In this document: piece after piece, positions 1 through 6,332 of the stretch
Position numbering within the stretch: position 1 is the first letter of the stretch
Layout: each line of letters begins with the position of its first letter
Source of the DNA: Candidatus Pullichristensenella stercoripullorum
GTDB taxonomy: Bacteria > Bacillota > Clostridia > Christensenellales > Aristaeellaceae
Assembly: GCA_018712885.1 (NCBI GenBank)
Contig: DVGE01000015.1
Location: 1 to 9,259 of the forward strand
Direction: 5' to 3'
DNA length: 9,259 bases
Position numbers and translations under genes: made by a program
Notes under the pieces: model-generated
Told to the model about the DNA's origin: nothing
Database searches by the model: none
What the model saw: only the letters and a program-made list of their open reading frames with translations

Positions 1-828
1 ATGCTGGAACTGTTCGACGTGCCCTACACCTCGGCGGGCGTGATGGGTTCCGCCGTGGGCATGGACAAGATCACCATGAAGCTGCTGTTCAAGGGCTGCG
101 GCTTCCCCGTGATCGAGGGCGTGTGGTTCGACCGCGGCCGCTGGAGCCGCGAGCGCGACGGCGTCATGGACGAGTGCGAGGACAAACTGGGCTTCCCGCT
201 CATCGTCAAGCCCGCCAACCTCGGCTCCTCCATCGGCATCAACATCGCTCACGACCGCAACCAGCTCGAAGACGCCATCGAGACCGCCGCCGCATACGAC
301 CACCGCATCCTCGTGGAAAAGGCGGTATCGCCGCTGCGCGAGGTCAACTGCTCTGTGCTGGGCTATGGCGATCATGTGGAAACTTCAGAACTGGAAATGC
401 CGGTGACGCAGGAGGAGTTCCTCACGTTCCCGGGAAAGTACTTGCGCAACGCCAAGGGCGCAGGCGGCATGGCCTCGCAGGTGCGCCTTATCCCCGCGCC
501 CATCAGCGAGCAGGCCGCCCAGACCGTGCGCGACCTCGCCGTGCGCGCCTTCCGCGCCATGGACTTGAAGGGCGTGGTGCGCATCGACTTCATCTTGGAC
601 GAAAACGAAAATGTCTTCATCAACGAGGCCAACACCATTCCCGGCTCTCTGGCCTTCTACCTCTGGGAGCCGAAGGGCGTTTCCTTCTCCGCGCTGCTGG
701 ACGGCATGGTGGAGTGCGCGTTCAGCGCCTGGGCCGACCGCAAGGCCTCCGTCTTCTCCCACGATTCCACGCTGCTTGCCAACATCGTCCACGGCAGCAA
801 GGGCGCGAAGGGCAAGCTGAGCCGCTAG
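1..828 (+). CDS. ddl: D-alanine--D-alanine ligase family protein, 5' partial
   Basis: This is an ATP-grasp ligase of the Ddl family, which joins two D-alanines in the cytoplasm to supply the peptidoglycan precursor dipeptide. The ATG at base 1 is almost certainly internal, because the visible protein begins at the conserved LELFDVPYTSAGV segment that normally lies about 90 residues into the family; the N-terminal domain is off the window. Visible motifs, numbered from base 1: the ATP-binding KPANLGSSIG at 70-79, REVNC at 113-117 where REIE-type sequence is usual, RIDF at 194-197, and the metal-binding NEANTIPGS at 208-216. The omega-loop region (about 138-168) carries GGMAS and lacks the usual Tyr of E. 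coli DdlB. From memory, this and the NTIPGSLAFYLWE segment resemble a clostridial Ddl subgroup. A basic Gly/Lys tail ends the protein. The small downstream gene is translationally linked. Family assignment is firm; strict D-Ala-D-Ala specificity is inferred. Confidence 0.9.
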   Translation: MLELFDVPYTSAGVMGSAVGMDKITMKLLFKGCGFPVIEGVWFDRGRWSRERDGVMDECEDKLGFPLIVKPANLGSSIGINIAHDRNQLEDAIETAAAYDHRILVEKAVSPLREVNCSVLGYGDHVETSELEMPVTQEEFLTFPGKYLRNAKGAGGMASQVRLIPAPISEQAAQTVRDLAVRAFRAMDLKGVVRIDFILDENENVFINEANTIPGSLAFYLWEPKGVSFSALLDGMVECAFSAWADRKASVFSHDSTLLANIVHGSKGAKGKLSR

Positions 829-832
829 GAGG
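827..832 (+). promoter_or_regulatory. Shine-Dalgarno overlapping the ligase stop codon
   Basis: AGGAGG shares its first two bases with the TAG stop of the upstream ligase gene and lies 5 nt before the ATG at 838. It fixes the start of the small gene and implies that ribosomes finishing the ligase can reinitiate there. Confidence 0.8.
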
Positions 833-837
833 CCGCC

Positions 838-1128
838 ATGACAAGGCTTTGGGTGCGACTCATCAAAAAGCACCGCATCGAGCGCCAAATGACGGTGGAA
901 TGCACCTTCGATGGCGCGCACGAGGCGCTGGACGAGGCCTGCCACGCGCTGGACGTGCCGCGGCCCATCTGGCTGCCCAAGAACGAGCGGGAATTTGCCT
1001 CCTTCCGCATGACCGCGTTCACGCAGGATCACTTCGTGGAGGAGATACACTTCGAGCGCATGGAGATCGAGTTCATCGACGACGTGCGCCGCAAGAGCAG
1101 GGACCCGCGCAACGATTTTGGCTTTTGA
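838..1128 (+). CDS. small conserved-looking protein of unknown function, coupled to the ligase gene
   Basis: A 96-residue soluble protein with no signal peptide or membrane segment. I do not recognise a characterised family, although the overall pattern recalls short uncharacterised clostridial proteins (from memory, not searched). Visible features are a basic N-terminus (RLIKKHRIERQ, about 6-16), an Ala/His/Cys-rich helix (HEALDEACHALDVPRP, about 28-43), a Trp-Leu-Pro-Lys segment (45-48), and an acidic strand near the C-terminus (about 67-79) followed by a basic KSRDPRND tail. The start is well supported: AGGAGG at 827-832 overlaps the TAG stop of the ligase and sits 5 nt before the ATG, which suggests translational coupling. 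A strong hairpin terminator follows within 6 nt of the stop, so this is the last gene of the ligase operon. The link to cell-wall synthesis is context only. Confidence 0.8.
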   Translation: MTRLWVRLIKKHRIERQMTVECTFDGAHEALDEACHALDVPRPIWLPKNEREFASFRMTAFTQDHFVEEIHFERMEIEFIDDVRRKSRDPRNDFGF

Positions 1129-1133
1129 TCCGC

Positions 1134-1178
1134 AAGGCAACGGGCGTTTCTCCATGGGCAGAACGCGCGTTGCCTTTT
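1134..1178 (+). terminator. intrinsic terminator of the ligase operon
   Basis: A long hairpin: arm 1134-1148 pairs with 1162-1176 through 14 base pairs and a single G.G mismatch (1143/1167), around a 13-nt loop. It is followed by a short T run at 1175-1178. It begins 5 nt after the stop codon of the 96-residue protein gene. The T tract is short, so some read-through into the membrane-protein gene is possible. Confidence 0.8.
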
Positions 1179-1209
1179 CCAAATGGCTTTCCGAGGGGAG
1201 GGGACGCCT

Positions 1210-2040
1210 GTGAAAGGGAAAAAGAAGCCCGGCATGGATGTGCCGCTGTTTATGAAGATACGCATCAGCCTCAGCCTTGTCCTGACGCTGGGCGTGGCCT
1301 ATATCGCCCTTGCCTGTGAAGAAGGCGGAGAGCGCTGGAAACTCCTTCCTGATCCGCAAAGCCCCATATGGGTGGGAACGCTCATGGCGCTGATCGTCGC
1401 CGGTCTGGGCCTGCTCGTGTGGGAGAGGGCGCTGAACGCGTGCTTCGCCGCCGTCGCGGTGCTGACGCTGGGTATCTTCTACATCGCCTTTGCGCTGGAC
1501 GGCGGTTTCGGCCTTCCAGCGCTGCCCCGCGGGGAGGATAGCCGCCTCTGGGAGGGCGCGATGTGCGCCCTGATGATCGCCTGCATCGCCCTGCTCGTCT
1601 GGCAAAAGAAGGAAACGCCGCGCGCTTTGGGCCCGCTCCCGCCAAACACCTATATCGTCACCAGCCGCGCCGCGCCCGTCCGCCCCGGCCCGGGCAGGGA
1701 GTTCAAATGCGGCGACCTCTACGCTCTGCGCGGCGACCTTCTCAGCGGCGTGCGCACCGCCGGCTGGCGTCCCGTCCTTCTGGAGGGCGAAGTCCTCTGG
1801 ATCAGCGGGAAGGACTGTCGCAAGATCGAGGCGGCGCCCTCAAGAACAGTGCAGGTGACAGTCGAGGGCGCGCAGCTCTACAAAGGCCCAGGCAGGGACT
1901 TCGCATCCGCGGCGACCGTTCCGCGCGACACCAAGCTGGAAGCCCCGAACGCCGCCGGCTGGCGTCCCGTCCTCATAGATGGAGCGATCTACTGGGTCAG
2001 TAAAGATGCGACGCGACGGTACGATGGCGGCAAAGAATAA
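1210..2040 (+). CDS. membrane protein with two C-terminal SH3-like repeats, internally duplicated
   Basis: A 276-residue protein of unknown function, starting at GTG 1210. A purine-rich Shine-Dalgarno (GAGGGGAGGGG, 1193-1203) sits 6 nt before this GTG. The in-frame ATG at 1183 lies upstream of that site, directly after the terminator, and has no ribosome binding site of its own, so I reject it. After a basic N-terminus come four hydrophobic segments at about residues 16-36, 57-74, 78-98 and 116-133, then two SH3b-like repeats of about 60 residues (about 146-206 and 207-270), each with the pattern GPGR-F and then GWRPVL followed by a short I-W/Y-W-like strand. The membrane half is also a tandem duplication: LTLGVAYIAL-acidic-W-G-LLVWE recurs as LTLGIFYIAF-acidic-W-G-LLVWQ. 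The SH3-like half probably binds cell wall or a partner, but its side of the membrane cannot be decided by eye. I recognise no promoter in the short upstream gap. Confidence 0.8.
   Translation: MKGKKKPGMDVPLFMKIRISLSLVLTLGVAYIALACEEGGERWKLLPDPQSPIWVGTLMALIVAGLGLLVWERALNACFAAVAVLTLGIFYIAFALDGGFGLPALPRGEDSRLWEGAMCALMIACIALLVWQKKETPRALGPLPPNTYIVTSRAAPVRPGPGREFKCGDLYALRGDLLSGVRTAGWRPVLLEGEVLWISGKDCRKIEAAPSRTVQVTVEGAQLYKGPGRDFASAATVPRDTKLEAPNAAGWRPVLIDGAIYWVSKDATRRYDGGKE
1757..1778 (+). repeat. 22-nt direct repeat, copy 1 (SH3-like repeat 1)
   Basis: A 22-nt block encoding the AGWRPVL core is identical to 1952-1973 in the second SH3-like repeat. Identity at the DNA level, including third codon positions, points to a fairly recent duplication or gene conversion between the two domains. 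Confidence 0.75.
1952..1973 (+). repeat. 22-nt direct repeat, copy 2 (SH3-like repeat 2)
   Basis: The identical partner of 1757-1778, 195 nt downstream. That distance equals 65 codons, so the repeat unit is in frame. Confidence 0.75.
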
Positions 2041-2070
2041 AGGCCATTGATGGGCACGCGCCTTCACAAA

Positions 2071-2104
2071 GGCAAGAAAAAACCGCCCGAGAATCAGGCG
2101 GTTT
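2071..2104 (-). terminator. intrinsic terminator of the tRNA-Val gene
   Basis: On the minus strand the hairpin is AAACCGCC (2104-2097), a 9-nt loop, then GGCGGTTT (2087-2080), running into TTTTTTCTT. It starts 2 nt after the encoded CCA end of the tRNA. The complementary structure could also help end the plus-strand membrane-protein transcript, but in that direction only GGTTTGTT follows, which is weak. Confidence 0.85.
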
Positions 2105-2106
2105 GT

Positions 2107-2183
2107 TGGTGGGGTTAGGAGGGCTCGAACCTCTGACCTTTACGATGTCAACGTAACGCTCTAACCAACTGAGCTATAACCCC
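2107..2183 (-). tRNA. tRNA-Val (anticodon GAC)
   Basis: A full 77-nt cloverleaf: acceptor stem GGGGTTA/TAACCCC with seven pairs, D-stem GCTC/GAGC with loop AGTTGGTTA, anticodon stem TTACG/CGTAA enclosing TTGACAT (anticodon GAC, reading GUC and GUU valine codons), a 5-nt variable loop, T-loop TTCGAGC, discriminator A at 2110, and CCA encoded at 2109-2107. The outermost T-stem pair is an A-C mismatch (AGAGG/CCTCC), the only flaw I see. It is a single-gene transcription unit with its own promoter and terminator. Confidence 0.96.
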
Positions 2184-2197
2184 ACGCGACGAATGAT

Positions 2198-2227
2198 ATT
2201 ATACCACGACCATGGGGGAGAAGTCAA
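2198..2227 (-). promoter_or_regulatory. promoter of the tRNA-Val gene
   Basis: On the minus strand, -35 TTGACT (2227-2222) and -10 TATAAT (2203-2198) are separated by 18 nt. The -10 ends 14 nt before the mature tRNA 5' end, leaving a leader of about 7-8 nt. This is close to the sigma-70/SigA consensus, as expected for a stable RNA gene. Confidence 0.85.
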
Positions 2228-2306
2228 TAGTTTTTTCTTGGAACCGGCAAAAAAGTGCGTAAAACTTCTGCGACCGGGGGGAGCGAGGCCGGCATCCGCC
2301 GCGTCG

Positions 2307-2335
2307 TTTCCCTTCCCTGGTATTTGTGCTATAAT
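2307..2335 (+). promoter_or_regulatory. extended -10 promoter of the DUF3841-like gene
   Basis: TGC followed by TATAAT (TG at 2327-2328, -10 at 2330-2335) is an ideal extended -10 element. The -35 is weak (TTTCCC, 2307-2312, 17-nt spacer), which is usual for extended -10 promoters. The predicted leader to the ATG at 2368 is about 26 nt. The rest of the 184-nt gap from the tRNA (2184-2367) holds only this promoter, the divergent tRNA promoter and non-coding sequence. Confidence 0.75.
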
Positions 2336-2367
2336 ATAGCCGTCAAGGCGGGAAGGGGGAAGGGCGC

Positions 2368-2964
2368 ATGAAACTCTGGACGATGCAGACCCGCGATGTA
2401 TGGGAGAGCCTGCAACGCGCGGGCGTCTTTCGCTGCGATACGGCGCTGTGCTGGATGACGGCACATTTTCCCCACTCCTATGCCTGGCTGGCGCGCGAGA
2501 TGACAAAAAGGGTCGGCCCGCCCCCGCAGGGCGTGGTCTACCCCGTCTGGGCGTGGTACATGCAGAATGGCAGGCACAAAAAACCCGACCTGCGCAGCGA
2601 GCGGTGGGGCTATGGCCCCGGAGACGAGGACTACTGCTGTATCGAACTGGAGATCGCGCCGGAGCGCGTATTGCTTTCTGACTTCGACGAATGGCACATC
2701 GTCCTTTGCAACGGCCTCATTTCGGACACGGAGGAAGAGGACGTCGCGCAGGAAGCGCTCTACGAGTCGCTCTCAGACGAAGAAAAGATCGCCTACAAGG
2801 AAAAGAACTGGGAGCGCGTCTTCGACATCTCCCCACTCAACAACAACGGGACGACGCGCGGCGAATGGGTGCAGGCGACGTTCTGGGAACTCAGGCGCGA
2901 GGATGTCCGCGCCGTGCGCTTTTTTCGCACGGGCAAGTACAAGCGCCCTCCCGAAGCGCGATGA
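2368..2964 (+). CDS. DUF3841-like protein of unknown function
   Basis: A 198-residue soluble protein. The N-terminus (MKLWTMQTRDVWESLQRAGV, then FRCD) and the later PVWAWYMQNG segment (about 59-68) match what I remember of the DUF3841 family, which is common in Clostridia and Bacilli and has no assigned function. Other visible features are an aromatic-rich core (W29, W40, W61, W63), a C-terminal half with an LSDFDEWHIVLC segment (103-114), a charged stretch (119-149), and a family-like WVQATFW motif (167-173). There is no signal peptide or membrane helix, so it should act in the cytoplasm. The ATG is supported by the purine-rich GGAAGGGGGAAGGG at 2351-2364. It is monocistronic, between its own promoter and a bidirectional terminator. 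Family call is moderately sure; function is unknown. Confidence 0.78.
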   Translation: MKLWTMQTRDVWESLQRAGVFRCDTALCWMTAHFPHSYAWLAREMTKRVGPPPQGVVYPVWAWYMQNGRHKKPDLRSERWGYGPGDEDYCCIELEIAPERVLLSDFDEWHIVLCNGLISDTEEEDVAQEALYESLSDEEKIAYKEKNWERVFDISPLNNNGTTRGEWVQATFWELRREDVRAVRFFRTGKYKRPPEAR

Positions 2965-2984
2965 GGGGCGTTTCGACGGAACGG

Positions 2985-3022
2985 AAAAGCCGCCTCCTCT
3001 CTTGTCAGAGGAAGCGGCTTTT
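2985..3022. terminator. bidirectional terminator between convergent genes
   Basis: The left arm (2985-3000) pairs with the right arm (3007-3022) over 15 of 16 positions around a 6-nt loop. It has AAAA at its left foot and TTTT at its right, so both strands carry a U tract. It ends the DUF3841-like gene on the plus strand (20 nt after the stop) and the SH3b protein gene, hence the whole metF block, on the minus strand (16 nt after the stop). Confidence 0.9.
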
Positions 3023-3038
3023 GCCGTCGGCACGGCGC

Positions 3039-3920
3039 TCAACCCGCCAGCAGCACGCGCACGTCGCTGATGCAGGTGTAGGCGTTGCTGGCGCCGCCGT
3101 AGACGGAGCTGATCTCGATGGAGAGATAATCCGTCACCACGGGATAGGAAAAGAGCACCACCTGCTCGCCGCGCGCGTCGTCCAGCGTCACGGTGCAGTC
3201 GCTCTCTCCGGCCACGCTCACGCGGATATCCGCGGGGCGGCCGTTGGCGTTGTAGGTGTCGGCGGAGCGCTGGTAGCCGGCGCGGATGGCGAAGCCCGCC
3301 ACCTTCTGCTCGCTGAAGAACAGGGACAGCCATTCGCCCTCGCCCGCGCCGCCCGCGCCTTCCGCCCAGGCGGTGGATGGGTCTGCATCGTTGGCGTTGG
3401 CGGCGGCGTAGTAGCCGTACTGGTCGACCTGCTCGCTGGAAGCGTAGGCTTCGATGGAGGCGGTATCCAGCCGCGCGTAGCCGGGGTCGCCGGCAAGGCG
3501 CATGGAGAAGGGCGCGGGCTCTGTGGAGAGGTAGTCGGCGTGCACATAGCCGCGCATGCCGGCGTATTCCACGCGATAAAAATCCCCCTCGCCGCCATAG
3601 GCGAGCACCTGAGCGCCCAGCGGGACGTGCGCAAGCGACTGCGAGGCCGTGTCCGGCGCGGCGCGCAGGTTCACGTATTCGCTGCAGTTGACGACGTACA
3701 TGGTCGTGGCGCTGGACGACGCCTCCCAGCCCGCGTCCTGCGCGGGCGCGTCGTTTCGGGTCCCTTCATCCGCAGGGACGGCGGGCGCGCTGTCCGCGTC
3801 CCATTCCCCGGCATATGCCGAAGGCGCCTCTTCCCAGCTGTCGCCAAAGCTCCAACCTTCCGCCGCCGCGGGCAGACACAGAAGCAGCGCGGCGGCCAAC
3901 AGGAGCGTCAGACGCTTCAT
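3039..3920 (-). CDS. secreted protein with SH3b domain and discoidin-like glycan-binding domain
   Basis: A 293-residue exported protein. A Sec signal peptide (1-20, KR then a Leu/Ala core, predicted cleavage after AAA) is followed by a low-complexity acidic Ala/Pro linker (about 21-70). Then come a bacterial SH3 domain (about 73-131, containing VNLRAAPDTASQSLAHVPLG and ending GYVHADYL) and a C-terminal beta-sandwich-like domain (about 152-291). The last carries ASSEQVDQYGYYAAANANDADPSTAW-type features and W-L-FF, matching the NADase-type glycan-binding or F5/8C-like modules often found behind SH3b in clostridial surface proteins. No catalytic domain is visible, so it is probably a binding protein at the cell wall. 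Cys15 lies inside the hydrophobic core without a good lipobox. The start has AAAGGGGGG (3935-3927) 6 nt upstream. It lies 57 nt after metH with no terminator between, so it is probably co-transcribed. Confidence 0.82.
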   Translation of the reverse strand: MKRLTLLLAAALLLCLPAAAEGWSFGDSWEEAPSAYAGEWDADSAPAVPADEGTRNDAPAQDAGWEASSSATTMYVVNCSEYVNLRAAPDTASQSLAHVPLGAQVLAYGGEGDFYRVEYAGMRGYVHADYLSTEPAPFSMRLAGDPGYARLDTASIEAYASSEQVDQYGYYAAANANDADPSTAWAEGAGGAGEGEWLSLFFSEQKVAGFAIRAGYQRSADTYNANGRPADIRVSVAGESDCTVTLDDARGEQVVLFSYPVVTDYLSIEISSVYGGASNAYTCISDVRVLLAG

Positions 3921-3926
3921 GGGCGT

Positions 3927-3935
3927 CCCCCCTTT
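3927..3935 (-). promoter_or_regulatory. Shine-Dalgarno of the SH3b protein gene
   Basis: AAAGGGGGG on the minus strand lies 6 nt before the ATG at 3920. A complementary TCCCCC (3971-3966) in the same intergenic stretch could pair with it. Confidence 0.65.
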
Positions 3936-3977
3936 CGTAAGTTCGTACTTCTTAGACGCGGGCGTGGGGGAGAAGGT

Positions 3978-6332
3978 TCAATCCCCGCCGAACACGCTTT
4001 CCGCCGCCCGCACGGTGGCCATGGCGTCGCGGGCATAGAAGTCCGCGCCGATGCGCATGGCGTAATCCTCGGTGAGCACCGCGCCGCCGACGACGATCTT
4101 CACGTTTGCCTTCTCCCGCAGCAGGCGGATGGTCTTTTCCATGCTCTCCACCGTGGTGGTCATCAGGGCGCTCAGGCCCACCAGCGGCGCGCCGCTTTGC
4201 AGAACGGCTTCCAGCACGGCCTGGGGCGGCACGTCCTTGCCCAGGTCCACGACTGTGTAGCCGTAGTTTTCCAGGAGGGCGCGGGCGATGTTCTTGCCGA
4301 TGTCGTGTATGTCGCCCTGCACGGTGGCCACCACGACCGTGCCCTTGCCCGCCTGCCCGCCCGCAGCGGCGATGCGGCCGCGCACGGCCTCGAACGCCGC
4401 GCCCGCGGCCTCGGCGCTCATCAGAAGCTGCGGCAAAAACACCGTCTTTTTTTCAAAGCCCTCGCCGACCTCGTTGAGCGCGGGCACCAGTTCAGCCTCG
4501 ACGATGTCCATCGGCGCGCGCGCCTTCAGAAGTTCCTCAGCGGCAACGCGCGCTTCCTTGCGCAGCCCGCGCAGCACCGCCTCGCGCAGCGTCAGCGCCG
4601 TCGCGGGCTTTGTGGGCGCGGCTTCGGCCTCGGCAAAGCGGGCGATGTAGGCGCTGCAATCCGCGTCGTAGCCAAAGAGCACGCGGTGACAGGCGGCGGC
4701 GTCCATCAGCCCCGCATCGAGGGGGTTGACGATGCCGGCGCTCAGCCCGCGCGAGAGCGCCTCGGCAAAAAAGGCCGCGTTGAGCCGCGCTCGGGCAGGC
4801 AGGCCGAAGGAGACGTTGGAAACGCCCAAGGACGTGCGCAGCCCGCGCCGGGAAAGCACGGAGAGCGCCTCCAGCGTCGCCAGCGCCCCGCCGCCGGTGG
4901 AGACGGACATGGCCAGCGGGTCGAAGATGAGCCGTTCCGGGCCGATGCCGTATGTTTCCGCCTCGGCGAGTATCTTTTCGGCCACGGCCACGCGCCCGGC
5001 GGCGCTGTCCGGGATGCCGTCGTCATCCAGCGTCAGGGCGATGAGCACAGCGCCGTACTTCTGCGCCACGGGGAATACCGCGTCCATGGAGGCGCGCTTG
5101 CCGCTCACGGAGTTGATCAGCGGCCGCCCGTTGTAGAGCCGCGCCGCGCGCGCCATGGCCTCGGGGTCGGCGGAGTCGATCTGCAAAGGCAGCGGCAGGA
5201 CGGCCTGCAATTCCGCCACCGCGCGGGGCAGCATGGCCTTTTCGTCGATGTCCGGCAGGCCCACGTTCACGTCCAAGACGTCCGCGCCGGCGTCCATTTG
5301 CTTCGCGCCCTCGCGCAGCACATAGCCCATGTCGTTTTCCCGCAGGGCGCGCTTGAGGTTCGGCTTGCCGGTGGGGTTGATGCGCTCGCCGATGAGCACC
5401 GGCGCGCCGCCGAATTCCACCGCCCGCGCGTAGGAGCAGATCACCGTGCGCCCCGTCGCCTTTGCCGGCGGGGGAACGACGCCATCCACCGCTTTTTTCA
5501 GCGCCGCAATGTGCGCGGGGGTCGTGCCGCAGCAGCCGCCCAGCAGCGCCGCGCCGCCCTCGGCCAATTTGCGCGCGGCGGCGGCAAAGTCCTCCGGCGA
5601 GACGCGGAACTGCGTCTGCCCATCCACCACCACGGGAAGCCCGGCGTTGGGGTTGAAGGCGAGCGGCACGCCCGCCGCCGCGCGCAATTCCGGCAAAAGC
5701 GCCAGCATCTGCTCCGGCCCCAGCCCGCAGTTGAAGCCCACCGCCTCCGCGCCCAGCGATTCGGCCACCGTCACGGCGCTCAGCACGTCCGTGCCGGTGA
5801 GCATGCGCCCGCCCTCGTCGAAGGTCATCATCGCCACGATGGGCAGGGCGCTGACCTCGCGCGCCGCCAAGAGCGCCGCCTTCAACTCGTATACGTCCGT
5901 GAACGTCTCAAAGAGCAAAAGGTCGGCCTCCCGCGAAGATTCGATCACCTCGCGGAACAATTTCACGGCCTCTTCGAACTCCAGGTCGCCCACGGGCTTG
6001 AGCAGCCGCCCCAGGGGGCCGATGTCGGCGGCCACATAGGCCTCGCGTCCGCTCGCGTCCACGGCTTCACGGGCGATGCGGATGCCCGCACGCACTACCT
6101 TGGCCGTCTCATCGCCGAACTTCAGGCGGCTGACGCCGAACGTATTGGCCTGGATGACGTCCGCGCCGGCGGCGGCGTACTCGGCATGGATGGAGCGCAC
6201 CACCTCCGGCGCGCGCAGGTTCATGCTGCCGGGCAGCTCGCCCAGCCTAAGGCCGCGGGATTGCAGCATCGTGCCCATGGCGCCGTCCATCAAAAGCAGC
6301 TCCCGGCCCAGCTGGTCGCGGAAATTCTTCAT
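3978..6332 (-). CDS. metH: cobalamin-dependent methionine synthase lacking the activation domain
   Basis: This enzyme transfers the methyl group of 5-methyl-THF through cobalamin to homocysteine, giving methionine and THF. At 784 residues it is far shorter than E. coli MetH (about 1,227) because the C-terminal AdoMet-binding activation domain is absent. Domains: homocysteine methyltransferase (about 1-285) with zinc-ligand cysteines in NCG (C202) and GGCCGTTPAHI (C267, C268); pterin-binding TIM barrel (about 295-560) with LIGERINPTGK and DVLDVNVG; four-helix cap (about 578-660); cobalamin-binding Rossmann domain (about 664-784) with the DIHDIG motif (D674, H676 as lower axial ligand, G679), GLSALMTTT and VGGAVLTEDYA. 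Start: AGGAGGAGG at 6346-6338, 5 nt before the ATG, inside the upstream gene. The start overlaps that gene's stop as ATGA, so the two are translationally coupled. All key residues are intact. A similar split is known in Thermotoga maritima. Confidence 0.95.
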   Translation of the reverse strand: MKNFRDQLGRELLLMDGAMGTMLQSRGLRLGELPGSMNLRAPEVVRSIHAEYAAAGADVIQANTFGVSRLKFGDETAKVVRAGIRIAREAVDASGREAYVAADIGPLGRLLKPVGDLEFEEAVKLFREVIESSREADLLLFETFTDVYELKAALLAAREVSALPIVAMMTFDEGGRMLTGTDVLSAVTVAESLGAEAVGFNCGLGPEQMLALLPELRAAAGVPLAFNPNAGLPVVVDGQTQFRVSPEDFAAAARKLAEGGAALLGGCCGTTPAHIAALKKAVDGVVPPPAKATGRTVICSYARAVEFGGAPVLIGERINPTGKPNLKRALRENDMGYVLREGAKQMDAGADVLDVNVGLPDIDEKAMLPRAVAELQAVLPLPLQIDSADPEAMARAARLYNGRPLINSVSGKRASMDAVFPVAQKYGAVLIALTLDDDGIPDSAAGRVAVAEKILAEAETYGIGPERLIFDPLAMSVSTGGGALATLEALSVLSRRGLRTSLGVSNVSFGLPARARLNAAFFAEALSRGLSAGIVNPLDAGLMDAAACHRVLFGYDADCSAYIARFAEAEAAPTKPATALTLREAVLRGLRKEARVAAEELLKARAPMDIVEAELVPALNEVGEGFEKKTVFLPQLLMSAEAAGAAFEAVRGRIAAAGGQAGKGTVVVATVQGDIHDIGKNIARALLENYGYTVVDLGKDVPPQAVLEAVLQSGAPLVGLSALMTTTVESMEKTIRLLREKANVKIVVGGAVLTEDYAMRIGADFYARDAMATVRAAESVFGGD

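Noticed and set aside
1183..1209. ATG at 1183 as the start of the membrane protein
   Set aside because: It lies directly after the terminator with no ribosome binding site, whereas the GTG at 1210 has a strong one 6 nt upstream.
385..1605. A 406-codon minus-strand frame opposite the ligase and following genes
   Set aside because: It crosses a terminator and three plus-strand genes with clear motifs and ribosome binding sites, and its product has low-complexity composition with no recognisable fold.
2107..2367. tRNA gene as an attachment site for an integrated element
   Set aside because: No integrase, no repeated tRNA 3' end and no foreign-looking genes are found near it; both neighbours look chromosomal.
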